Assembly: GCA_963791455.1 (NCBI GenBank)
Contig: CAWBSM010000005.1
Location: 62,001 to 126,000, forward strand
Length of the DNA: 64,000 nucleotides
Direction of reading: 5' to 3'
From: Bog-473 sp963791455
Lineage (GTDB): Bacteria; Actinomycetota; Acidimicrobiia; Acidimicrobiales; RAAP-2
Shown: positions 42,515-51,600 of the stretch, in pieces
How the letters are laid out: each line of letters opens with the position of its first letter
Position numbering within the stretch: the first letter of the stretch is position 1
The notes under the pieces: generated by a model
What the model saw: only the letters and a program-made list of their open reading frames with translations
Databases searched by the model: none
Told to the model about the DNA's origin: nothing
Program-made: the position numbers and the translations under genes

Positions 42515-43444
42515 GTGGACTCGTCACTGACCAGCCCTCCTCCCGACACACGCGAAACCCCTGCTCCGGGCCGCAAGACCCCACGCCGTCTGGCCGCCGC
42601 CGTTGTCGCCCTCGGCGCGCTGCTCCTCACCGGGTGCCAGCTGCCGAGCTTCGGGTTTCACGACGGATCCACCAGCCAAGGCCGGTCCACCTTCCACCTC
42701 TGGCAAGGATTCTTCATCGCCAGCATCGTCGTGGGCGGGTTCGTCTTCTTGCTCATCCTGTGGGCGGTGCTGCGCTATCGCCACCGCTCCGACGAGGTGC
42801 CGGTGCAGACCCAGTACCACACGCTCACCGAGGTCATCTACACCGTCGTCCCGATCCTGATCGTCCTCGGGCTGTTCGTCGCCACGGTGCTCGTCGAGAA
42901 CACCGTCACCGCCGTCTCGCCCCACCCCTACGCCAAGGTCCACGTCTACGCCTTCCAGTGGGGTTGGGAGTTCGAGTACCCCAACGGCGTCAAGATCATC
43001 GGCCAGACCACCGACGCGCCAACCATGGTCGTGCCGACCGGCGAGACCGTCCGGGTCCAGCTCGACTCCTACGACGTGATCCACGGCTTCTACGTGCCCC
43101 AGTTCAACTTCAGCCGCTACGCCACCCCGGGGTACTCCACCTATTTTGACCTCAACGTGCTGCACGACGGCGTCTACCGCGGCCAATGCACCCAACTGTG
43201 CGGCCTCTATCACTCCCTCATGTTCTTCAACGTCCGTTCCGTGTCCCCAGCGACTTATCAGTCCTGGCTGCGTGTCACGGGGGCCTACCAGCGGGCGCAC
43301 CCCAACTCCATCGGCCAGCTCCCGGCCGACCTGCACGCCTCCAACAACGGGACCGTGCCCAGCTACTCTGGGAATTCAGGCAACTCGGGAACCTCGTCCA
43401 GCGGGAACACAGGAAATTCAGGAGGTGCACTAGCCGGTGACTGA
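42515..43444 (+). CDS. ctaC: Cytochrome c oxidase subunit II
   Basis: CuA-containing subunit of the aa3 oxidase, 309 residues. A lipobox-like LLTGC (Cys41) follows the signal helix, two transmembrane helices lie around 65-87 and 108-128, and FQWGWEFEYP is the electron-entry aromatic region. CuA ligands are His190, Cys225, Cys229, His233 and Met236; the usual Glu between the cysteines is Gln227. The C-terminus is a Gly/Asn/Ser-rich tail. It is translationally coupled to ctaD, whose AGGAGG lies inside this gene. Confidence 0.93.
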   Translation: MDSSLTSPPPDTRETPAPGRKTPRRLAAAVVALGALLLTGCQLPSFGFHDGSTSQGRSTFHLWQGFFIASIVVGGFVFLLILWAVLRYRHRSDEVPVQTQYHTLTEVIYTVVPILIVLGLFVATVLVENTVTAVSPHPYAKVHVYAFQWGWEFEYPNGVKIIGQTTDAPTMVVPTGETVRVQLDSYDVIHGFYVPQFNFSRYATPGYSTYFDLNVLHDGVYRGQCTQLCGLYHSLMFFNVRSVSPATYQSWLRVTGAYQRAHPNSIGQLPADLHASNNGTVPSYSGNSGNSGTSSSGNTGNSGGALAGD

Positions 43445-45233
43445 CGTCATCGCCCCACCCGGCACACACGAGCCGACAGAGCTCCACCTCCCGCCCGGGG
43501 CTCCGGGCGAGGGGCACGAGCCGCACGGCGGCGGCCACGAGGAGCACGGACCCACCGGCATCCTCAAGTGGCTGACGTCCACCGACCACAAGGTCATCGG
43601 GCTCAGCTACATGATCACGGCGATCGTGATCTTTTACCTCTCGGGGATCATGGCGCTGATCATGCGGCTGCAGCTGTCCTCGCCGCACGCGTCGCTGCTC
43701 AGCTTCTCGCAGTACAACGCGCTCTTCACCATGCACGGCACCTTGATGATGTACCTCTTCGCCGGGCCGATCGCCTTCGGCGGCCTGGCCAACTACATCG
43801 TGCCGCTGCAGGTCGGCGCGCCCGACATGGCCTTCCCCCGCTTGAACGCGCTCAGCTACTGGCTCTACCTGAGCGGTTCCATCACCATTCTGATGAGCTT
43901 CTTTGTCGCCGGCGGCGCGGCGCAGTTCGGCTGGGTGGCCTACGCGCCCTTGTCCAGCGCGACCAGCTCCCCGGGCGCCGGGCCCGATCTCTTTCTCATG
44001 GGCCTCGCGCTCACCGGCTTCTCCGCCATCTTCACCGGGGTCAACCTGTGCGGGACCATCTTCTACCTGCGCGCACCGGGCATGACCATGTTCCGGATGC
44101 CCATCTTCACCTGGAACATGCTGGTCACCGGGATCCTGATCCTGATCGCCTTCCCGGTGCTGACCGCCGCCGTGGTGATGCTGTTCTGCGACCGCCACTT
44201 CGGCACCCACATCTACACCGCCACCGGGTGTCACCTCGTGAACGGGCACGCCATGGTCTCGTGCGGGTCGCCTCTGTTGTGGCAGAACCTCTTTTGGTTC
44301 TTCGGCCACCCCGAGGTCTACATCCTCGCCTTGCCCTTCTTCGGCATGGTGACCGACATCCTCCCGGTGTTCTCGCGCAAGCCGGTCTTCGGCTACAAGG
44401 GCATGGTCTTCGCCACCATGGCCATCGCGGCCCTGTCGACCGGCGTGTGGGCCCACCACATGTTCACCACCGGTGCCGTGTTGCTGCCCTTCTTCTCCTT
44501 CTTGAGCCTGCTCATCGCGGTGCCGACCGGCATCAAGTTCTTCAATTGGATCGGCACCATGTGGCACGGCCAGCTCACGTTCACCACGCCGATGCTCTTC
44601 TGCGTCGGGTTCCTGTTCGCCTTCCTCATGGGCGGCATCACCGGCATCATGCTGGCGTCGCCACCAATCGACTTCGCCACCCACGACACCTACTTCGTGG
44701 TGGCGCACTTCCACCAGGTGCTCTTCGGGACCGCGGTCTTCGCCGGCTTCGGGGGCGTCTACTACTGGTACCCCAAGATGTTCGGCCGCATGCTGCGCGA
44801 GAACCTGGGCAAGTGGCACTTCTGGCTGATGTTCATCGGGTTCTGGATCTGCTACATGCCCCAGTACGTGGTCGGCCTCCTGGGCATGCCGCGGCGCGTG
44901 GCCAGCTACCCGTCCAACCTCGGCTGGCAGAGCTACAACGTCGTGTCGACGGTGGGCGCGTTCATCATCGGGATCTCGTTCGCCTTCCTGCTCGTCAACT
45001 TCTTCGTGTCGTGGCGCAACCCCATCCCCGCGGGTGACAACCCCTGGGACGGCCACACGCTCGAATGGTTCACCACCTCACCGCCGCCCCACCACAACTA
45101 CACGCACCTTCCACCCATCCGGTCTGAGCGCCCCACGTGGGACTACAACCACCCCGACGCGCTCACCGTCCCCCACGGGAAGGACGCCCACACCAACGGG
45201 CACTCCAACGGGAAGGTCACGACCACGGTATGA
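43437..45233 (+). CDS. ctaD: Cytochrome c oxidase subunit I
   Basis: Heme-copper catalytic subunit of 598 residues with 12 membrane helices. His100 (MHGTLMMYLF) is a low-spin heme ligand. HPEVY (His292, Tyr296) holds the CuB His-Tyr crosslink, His341-His342 are the other CuB ligands, and AHFHQVLFGT carries the heme a and a3 histidines. An unusual loop before helix VI (about residues 256-280) contains Cys266 and Cys277. AGGAGG at 43420-43425 precedes GTG 43437. It overlaps ctaC by 8 nt and ctaF by ATGA. Confidence 0.95.
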   Translation: MTDVIAPPGTHEPTELHLPPGAPGEGHEPHGGGHEEHGPTGILKWLTSTDHKVIGLSYMITAIVIFYLSGIMALIMRLQLSSPHASLLSFSQYNALFTMHGTLMMYLFAGPIAFGGLANYIVPLQVGAPDMAFPRLNALSYWLYLSGSITILMSFFVAGGAAQFGWVAYAPLSSATSSPGAGPDLFLMGLALTGFSAIFTGVNLCGTIFYLRAPGMTMFRMPIFTWNMLVTGILILIAFPVLTAAVVMLFCDRHFGTHIYTATGCHLVNGHAMVSCGSPLLWQNLFWFFGHPEVYILALPFFGMVTDILPVFSRKPVFGYKGMVFATMAIAALSTGVWAHHMFTTGAVLLPFFSFLSLLIAVPTGIKFFNWIGTMWHGQLTFTTPMLFCVGFLFAFLMGGITGIMLASPPIDFATHDTYFVVAHFHQVLFGTAVFAGFGGVYYWYPKMFGRMLRENLGKWHFWLMFIGFWICYMPQYVVGLLGMPRRVASYPSNLGWQSYNVVSTVGAFIIGISFAFLLVNFFVSWRNPIPAGDNPWDGHTLEWFTTSPPPHHNYTHLPPIRSERPTWDYNHPDALTVPHGKDAHTNGHSNGKVTTTV

Positions 45234-45664
45234 AGGTCTCGGCGGTCTTCCTGTTGTTCCTCGGAGCCTTCTTCGGGCTCATCGGCCTCGTGTACTGGTT
45301 CTGGAGCTACGAAGACGGCGGAGGCCTGATGCTGCTCGGAGCCACGCTCCTCGGTTTCTTGCCCGGCCTGTATTACTTCTTTTGGTACCGACGCTTCCAC
45401 GGTCACAAGTACTTCTTCTGGGGCCAGATCCCGGCCGCCGGCGAACGTCCTTCCGACCGCGACGACGCGAACATGGCGGACGGAGCCGGGGACATCGACG
45501 CCTTCCCCGGCTCCTCCATCTGGCCCTTCGTGCTCGGCATGGGAGCCTTCGTCACCGTGCTCGCACTGGTCTTCGGCGTCTGGCTCGCCTTCGTGGGCGT
45601 GCCACTAATCCTGACCGCGCTCACCGGCGTCACCGCCGAGAGCCGCCGTGGCGGGACCATCTGA
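45230..45664 (+). CDS. ctaF: Cytochrome c oxidase subunit IV, actinobacterial type
   Basis: A 144-residue membrane subunit specific to actinobacterial aa3 oxidases. Two N-terminal helices (VFLLFLGAFFGLIGLVYWFW and LMLLGATLLGFLPGLYYFFW), a soluble loop with the typical RPSDRDDANMADGAGDIDAF stretch and two C-terminal helices match the family. The ATG overlaps the ctaD stop, so ctaC-ctaD-ctaF is one coupled operon. ctaE is not in the window. Confidence 0.88.
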   Translation: MKVSAVFLLFLGAFFGLIGLVYWFWSYEDGGGLMLLGATLLGFLPGLYYFFWYRRFHGHKYFFWGQIPAAGERPSDRDDANMADGAGDIDAFPGSSIWPFVLGMGAFVTVLALVFGVWLAFVGVPLILTALTGVTAESRRGGTI

Positions 45665-46928
45665 GCCGGCCCGGACCGGATCCCGCCGCCTCCACCCATC
45701 AGCCGGACCTCTCGCGTGCGCTCGTCGCGCTGATCGCCGTTGCGACGGGCGCGGTGGTGGCGAACCTTTACTACGCCCAGCCCGTGCTGCACGAGGTGGC
45801 GCGCGATTTTCACAGTGGCCCGGGCGCCACGTCGTCGATCATCACCGCCACCCAGATCGGCTACGCGATAGGCCTGTTGCTCATCGTCCCGCTCGGCGAT
45901 CTTCACCCCCGCCGGGCTCTGGTCACCCGGCTCTTCTGCGTCGCCGCCGTCGCCCTGGTGGCCTGCGCAGCCGCCCCCAACCTGTGGTTCTTCGCCGTCG
46001 CCTCGGTCGCAGTGGGCGGCGCCTCGGTGGCCGGACAGGTGATGATCCCGTTCGCGGCCGACCTGGCGCCCGAAGAGCGCCGGGGCCGGGTGGTGGCCCG
46101 CATCATGACGGGACTCCTGCTGGGCATCCTGCTCGCCCGCACCGTGTCGGGACTCGTGGCGCAGGCGGCGGGATGGCAGGCCATCTACTGGCTCTCGGCC
46201 GCCCTGATGGTCTGCTTCGCCGTCATCTTGTGGCGCGCGCTCCCGCCGAGCGCGCCCGTCCGCAGCGCACCTATGCCCAGTTGGTCGGCTCGTCGCTCCG
46301 CCTCCTCGTCGATGAGCCGGTGCTCCGGCGGCGGGCCTGGCACGGAGCCTGCGCGTTCGCCGCCTTCAGCGTGCTGTGGACCACGCTCGCCTTCCTGCTC
46401 TCGGGGAGCCCCTACCGCTACTCCAACGCCGTGATCGGGCTCTTCGGGCTCGTCGGGGCCGGGGGGATCCTGGCGGCCAACCTGGCGGGCAAGCTGGCCG
46501 ACTCCGCCCGGGCGACGGCAACGACGGTCGGGGCCGGGGTGCTCCTGGCCGGCTCCTTCGCCCTGCTGTGGGCCGGGCGGACCTCCCTGGGGGCCCTCAT
46601 CGCCGGCATCGTCGTGCTCGACATCGGCACGCAGGGCATGCAGATCACCAACCAGGCGGTGATCTACGCGCTCCGTCCGGACGCTCGGAGCCGGATCAAC
46701 AGCGCGTACATGGTCTGCTACTTCCTCGGTGGCGCCGCGGGGTCCGTGACCGCGGGCGCGCTCTACGCCACGCACGGCTGGGCCGGCGTGTGCCTCCTCG
46801 GCGCCGGCTTCGGCGTCCTGACGCTCGGCCTGTCCGCCTCCGACGCCCGGCCCGGCCGGGCCGCGAACGTCAATGGCAAGCGCTCCAAGAGGAGCAAGGG
46901 GCGGCTCGAGACCTTGGGGTCTCCATGA
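45648..46928 (+). pseudogene. MFS transporter disrupted by two compensating frame changes
   Basis: Twelve-helix exporter of the sugar-efflux/chloramphenicol-resistance kind. The middle (LSRALVALIAVATGAVVANLYYAQPVL to FAVILWRALP, about 45705-46245) reads in one frame. The C-terminal half (RTYAQLVGSSLRLLVDEPVL to 46928) reads in the frame of GTG 45648. The two shifts cancel, so overall length (426 codons) is normal. The middle frame has no ATG, GTG or TTG start upstream. Either two sequencing indels or a damaged gene could explain this. It overlaps the end of ctaF. Confidence 0.7.
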
Positions 46929-46958
46929 TCTTCATCGCAAGGGTGATCCTCGACGCCC

Positions 46959-47711
46959 TCAGGCGTACATCAGCGACCCGGGCGTGGTGAGCAGCTCACC
47001 GGTCTCGAGCCAGGTCTTGAGGCCAGAGAGCACCATGGGCCAACCGCCGAAGAGCTGGGCGTTGGCGCCCTCGCGCAACTGGTCGTGGGTCAGCGTGAGA
47101 TGGCACGAGTCGCCCACCGGCTCGATCTCCCAGGTGACCCGGGAGAATCCTTCGGCCCGCACCTCGTCGTCCCAGAGGGCGGCCATGGTGTGCACCAGCC
47201 GGCGGGGCGGATCGATCTCGAGCACCTCCCCCTCGCCCAGGTGCACGCCGTGCTTGGCCACGTCGACGCTGATGGGCGAACCGACGCTCCAGTCGGAGTT
47301 CACGGCCGCACCGAAGTTGTACTTGGCTCGGATCTCGGGGTCGACGATCGCCTCCCAGAGCAGCTCGGGCGTCGTCTTGATGAAGATCTCGTACACCTTT
47401 TCCATCTGCCTCTCCAGTTTCTCCTTGATCTCGCTGAGCCCTGCCACCCAGGGCTCCGAGTACTTGCTGACCCAGCGGTCGTGAATGAGCCGGATCGGGA
47501 CGGGGTTGAGGAAATGGAGCTTCTCGCGCCCCCGCCGCCTCGTGACCACCAGCCCGGCCTCTTCCAGCTGCTTGAGGTGCTTCATGACGCCGAAGCGCGA
47601 CATCGAGAACCTCTCCTCCAACATGCTCAGGGTCTGCCCGTCCTCCCGGAAGAGCTCGTCGAGCAAGCTGCGCCGGGTGGGGTCGGCCAGAGCCTTGAAC
47701 ACCTCATCCAC
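46959..47711 (-). CDS. ArsR-type helix-turn-helix fused to SRPBCC/AHSA1 domain
   Basis: Two-domain protein of 250 residues. The N-terminal winged helix (VFKALADPTRRSLLDELF, MLEERFSMSRFGVMKHLKQLEEAGLV) is ArsR-like without an obvious metal-binding cysteine pair. The C-terminal half (MEKVYEIFIKTTPELLWEAI to SGLKTWLETGELL) is an AHSA1-type ligand-binding domain, so the protein probably senses a hydrophobic ligand. GTG 47711 lies 6 nt after TATAGT of a near-consensus promoter, so the transcript is leaderless; the longer frame to 47753 would run through that promoter. Autorepression is likely. Confidence 0.85.
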   Translation of the reverse strand: MDEVFKALADPTRRSLLDELFREDGQTLSMLEERFSMSRFGVMKHLKQLEEAGLVVTRRRGREKLHFLNPVPIRLIHDRWVSKYSEPWVAGLSEIKEKLERQMEKVYEIFIKTTPELLWEAIVDPEIRAKYNFGAAVNSDWSVGSPISVDVAKHGVHLGEGEVLEIDPPRRLVHTMAALWDDEVRAEGFSRVTWEIEPVGDSCHLTLTHDQLREGANAQLFGGWPMVLSGLKTWLETGELLTTPGSLMYA

Positions 47712-47747
47712 CCGGACACTATATGTGACCCTTTTGTCACATGTCAA
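47712..47747 (-). promoter_or_regulatory. Near-consensus promoter with palindromic operator in its spacer
   Basis: Read on the minus strand, TTGACA (47742-47747) and TATAGT (47718-47723) are 18 bp apart. ATGTGAC-CCTTTT-GTCACAT (47723-47742) is a perfect 7-bp inverted repeat filling the spacer. Protein bound there would exclude RNA polymerase, a textbook autorepression layout. Confidence 0.75.
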
Positions 47748-47821
47748 GCACATCCGTGCACCCCCAGGTGCGTCAGGCGAAGTCGGGAGCTAAATTTCGC
47801 CGCGAGTTCCGGTAGGAGGCC

Positions 47822-48631
47822 ATGACGGGCGACACCGAGCTTTCGAGGAGGATCGACCGGCTGGAAGCCGACCCCACGATCCCGCTCTCCTCCGTCGACC
47901 TCACCGTCGTCCATCCCGACCGCCTCCGCCGGGAGTTCGGGGAGGCGCTCTTCTACTTCGCGCTGGTCGAGGGCCTCGTCGCCCAGAATGCGCTGGAGGT
48001 CGAGGCGATCCTCCCCCGACTCGACGAGAACGACCGCCGCTTCCTCGCGGTCTGGTCGCGCCAGGAGGTGGCACACGGCGCCGTCTTCGACGCCCTTTGC
48101 CTCGAGCTTGACCTGCCGCCTGCGGCGCCGGTGCTCCGCTCGCCCCGGCGCTCCTTCCGGACCCTGGGCGTGCTCACCCGCCAGCGGTGGTGGCACGACG
48201 TCTTCAAGCTCGTCTATCTGGTTCGAGGAGCCATGCACGAGCGCCTGACCTTGGACGCCTACTCCAGGATCTGGGCCCGGTTCGACGCGTGGGGCGAACG
48301 GGCCCTGGCCGCAACGGTGGCCGGTCCCATACGGCGCCAGGAGGCCGGGCACCTCGGCTACTACCGGGCCGCCGCCACGGCCCAGCGAGCCCGGCTCGAC
48401 CCGGCGCAGCTGGCGCTGGCCCGGGCGATCAGCGTTCGCACCTACGCCCCCGTGGGGGCGAACCGGGCCCGTCGGGCCCAGTGCGGCCGGGCGTTCACCA
48501 GCATCGCGGGCGACGACCTGGGCGGCCTCGAGCCGGTGCAGGCCATCGCGGACCAGGTGCTCGGCCATGGAGGCCGGCCCCTGCCCCGCTTCGTGCAAAC
48601 CGCCATGAGGGACTGCCTTGCCGTCCGATAG
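47822..48631 (+). CDS. Ferritin-like (possible diiron) protein, unknown function
   Basis: Helical protein of 269 residues with two ExxH motifs (SRQEVAHG and RRQEAGHLGYY) and further Glu residues in FALVEGL and AMHERL, the pattern of a four-helix diiron carboxylate protein. No known family name is recognised, and length and spacing differ from classic ferritins. The next gene starts inside its 3' end (14-nt overlap). It is divergent from the ArsR-SRPBCC gene and could be its target. Confidence 0.6.
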   Translation: MTGDTELSRRIDRLEADPTIPLSSVDLTVVHPDRLRREFGEALFYFALVEGLVAQNALEVEAILPRLDENDRRFLAVWSRQEVAHGAVFDALCLELDLPPAAPVLRSPRRSFRTLGVLTRQRWWHDVFKLVYLVRGAMHERLTLDAYSRIWARFDAWGERALAATVAGPIRRQEAGHLGYYRAAATAQRARLDPAQLALARAISVRTYAPVGANRARRAQCGRAFTSIAGDDLGGLEPVQAIADQVLGHGGRPLPRFVQTAMRDCLAVR

Positions 48632-51600
48632 TCGCTCCGAAGGTTCCTGCGCCTTTTGCCAGGGGTCCCTCCCGCCCGGCGCTCGGTTCTGCCCCTCCTG
48701 CGGGCGCGCCATCGGGGCCCGGCCCACCGCGCGCACGCCCGACGCCTTCGAGGCGTTGGGGATCGGCCGTGAGCCCGAGCTCCGCTACCTGACCGCCGTG
48801 TTCTGCGACGTCGTCGGGTCCACCGAGATGTCGACGCGCCTGGACGACGAGGAGTTCACCGAGCTGATGCAGGCGTACCAAGAGCGCGCGGTGGCCGTGG
48901 CGCGACGCTTCGCCGGCGACGTCGAGAGCTACACCGGGGACGGCATCAGCTTCCGCTTCGGTTGGCCCGAGGCCCATGACGACGACGCCGCCCAAGGGCT
49001 ACGAGCTGCCTTGGAGATCGTGTCGACGGTCGAGGAGCTCAGTCCGGGCGGTGGACTGCAGCTGCGTGCCGGCGTCCACAGCGGCCTGGCGGTGGTGGGT
49101 GAGATGGGCGGTGCCGGACGACGCAGCAGCATGGCCCTCGGGGAGACCCTCAACCTGGCCGCGCGGCTGCAGACGGTGGCCGCGCCCGGGACGGTGGTGG
49201 CAAGTGCGGCCACGCTTGCTCTCGTCGAGGGGCTGTTCCTGGTCGAGGCGATCGGCCCGGTCACGTTGAAAGGGATGGCCCAGCCCGTCGAGGTGTTCCG
49301 CGTGGTGCAGCCCACGGGGGTGCGGAGCCGCCTGGAAGCCGCGGCGGGCCGGTTGACCCCGTTGGTCGGCCGCCGGCACGAGCTGGAGGTGCTGGCCGGT
49401 CGGTGGGACTCGGCGGCGGAGGGGAGCGGCGCCGCCGTCCTGCTGCGGGGCGAACCCGGAGTGGGCAAGTCGCGCCTGGCCCACCAGCTGCGTGAGGTCG
49501 TCTCCGGCCACCCTCACAGCTGGATCGAATGCGGCTGCTCGCCCTATACCCAGATGAGCGCGTTGTGGCCGGTGGCCCGGCTGATCGAGGAGGGCCTGGG
49601 CCTGCGGCCGGACGACGACCCCGAGACCCGCCTCGACCGTCTGCGCTCCGGCCTTGCCGCCGCCAGCGTCGACCTCCCCGATGCCGTGGAGCTGGTCGGC
49701 GCCCTGCTGGGCGCGTCCCACGTCGATGCCGCCTCCATGGCACCCGAGCGCCGCCTGGAGCGCACGCTCGAGGCACTGGTCGCGTGGGTCCGTGGGCTGA
49801 GCCGCCTGCAGCCACTGGTGCTGGTGGTCGAGGACCTGCATTGGTGCGACCCCACCTCGCTGGACGTGCTTGAGGGGCTGCTCTCCGGCATCGCGTCCAT
49901 CCCGCTGCTCCTGGTCATGACCGCTCGGCCGGAGTTCACCGACACGTGGCGGCACGGCGACGTGGTGACCTCTCTCGACCTCGAGCCCTTCGACGACGCG
50001 TCCATGCGGCAGCTGGTCGGGCGGCTGGGCGGCGACCGGTCCCTGCCGGACGCGGTGGTCGACCGCATCGTGGATTCGGCCGCCGGGATCCCCCTCTTCG
50101 CCGAGGAAGTGTGGCGCGCCGTGGTCGAAGCCGGGATGCTCGTGGCCGACGGCGGCCGTTGGAAGCTGGACGCCACCCACACCGAACTGTCCGTGCCGCA
50201 CACCCTGCAAGGCTCGTTGCTGGCCCGCCTGGACCGGCTGGGCCCGGCCAAGGGCGTGGCCCAGGTCGCCGCGGTGATCGGGCGCGACTTCCGCCTCGAC
50301 CTCCTGGCCGAGGTGACGGGCCTGGCGCCCGACACCCTCCGAGCCCTCCTGGACCGCCTCTCGGACAGCGATCTCCTGGCGGAGGTGGCGACCGGCCCCG
50401 ATGAGACCTACTCGTTCCGGCACATCCTGATCCAGGAGGTGGCCTACGAGTCACTCTTGCGTCGCACGCGTCGAACCGTCCACGAGCGCATCGCCGCGCT
50501 GCTCCGAGCCCGCCTCGACTCCGGAAGGCCCGTCCTGCCCGAAGTGGTCGCTCGCCACTACGAGGCGGCGGGGTCCCTCCGCGAGGCGAGGGAGTGCTAC
50601 CAGCTCGCAGCGGCCCGGGCGGCCGAGGGCTCGGGCTATCGCGAGGCCATCTCCTTCCTCCGGCATGGCCTCTCGCTGATGGATCACCTGCCCGAAGGCA
50701 CCGAGCGGGACGAGGCCGAGGTGGCGATGCTGCTCGCGCTGGGCTCGGCCATCATGGCCATCAAGAGCTACGCCGATCCCGAAGTCGAGGCCACCTACGA
50801 CCGGGCCCGAGAACTGTGCGAGCGTCTGGGCAACGACACGCAGGTCGGCCTGGCGCTCGCCGGGCTGTCGATCTACTACACCAACCGGGGCGAGACCGTG
50901 CTCGGCGCCACCCTGGGCGAGCGGGTGCTGGCCATCGCCCACGCCCACCGCGACGACACGCTCGAGCTGCTGGGGCGGGTGCAGCTTGCGCTCGCCCGAA
51001 ACTACCTGGGCGAGTCCAAGGAGAGCCTCGAACACTCGCTGCGGGCCATCGAGATCTACGACCCGGCTCGCCACCACACCATCGCCCAGCGCTTCGGGAC
51101 CGACCATGGGGTGGCGGCCCACGTCTTTGCCGGCTGGGGCTGTCTCATCCAGGGCTACCTCGACGAGGGCCTCGCCCATATGAACGACGCGGTGGCGCTG
51201 GCCGAGTCGCTCGGCCAACCCTTCCAGGTGGTCTACGCGCTGACTTTCCGAGCGACGGCGCACTGGGAGCGGGGGGAGTCGGCCGAGACGCTGGAGGATG
51301 CAGGGCACGCTCGGTCACTGGCCGAGGAGCAGGGCTTCGAGTGGTGGGGCTCGATCAGCGCCCTGTGGGAAGTGGCCGAACGCCTGGTGAGCACCGGCGA
51401 CGCGGCGCGCCTGCCCGAGCTCTTGGACATCGCCGCCCGCGCCGCGGCCTCGGGCAACCGCGGCGGCAGCACCAGCGTGATGGCCCGGGTGGCCGAGGGG
51501 GCGTGGGCCGCGGGCGACGACGCCACCGCCGCCGCACTCATCGACATGGGTTTCGCGGCGTCGGCCGAGACCAACCAGCCGTGGTGGGACGCGGCCCTTC

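Noticed and set aside
43370..43440. Gly/Asn/Ser-rich repeats at the ctaC 3' end as a separate element
   Set aside because: They are a low-complexity linker in the reading frame and carry the ctaD ribosome binding site.
43275..45056. Open frame of about 590 codons antisense to ctaC/ctaD
   Set aside because: It mirrors the oxidase gene exactly, is His/Glu/Asp-rich as expected of antisense GC-rich code, and has no family resemblance.
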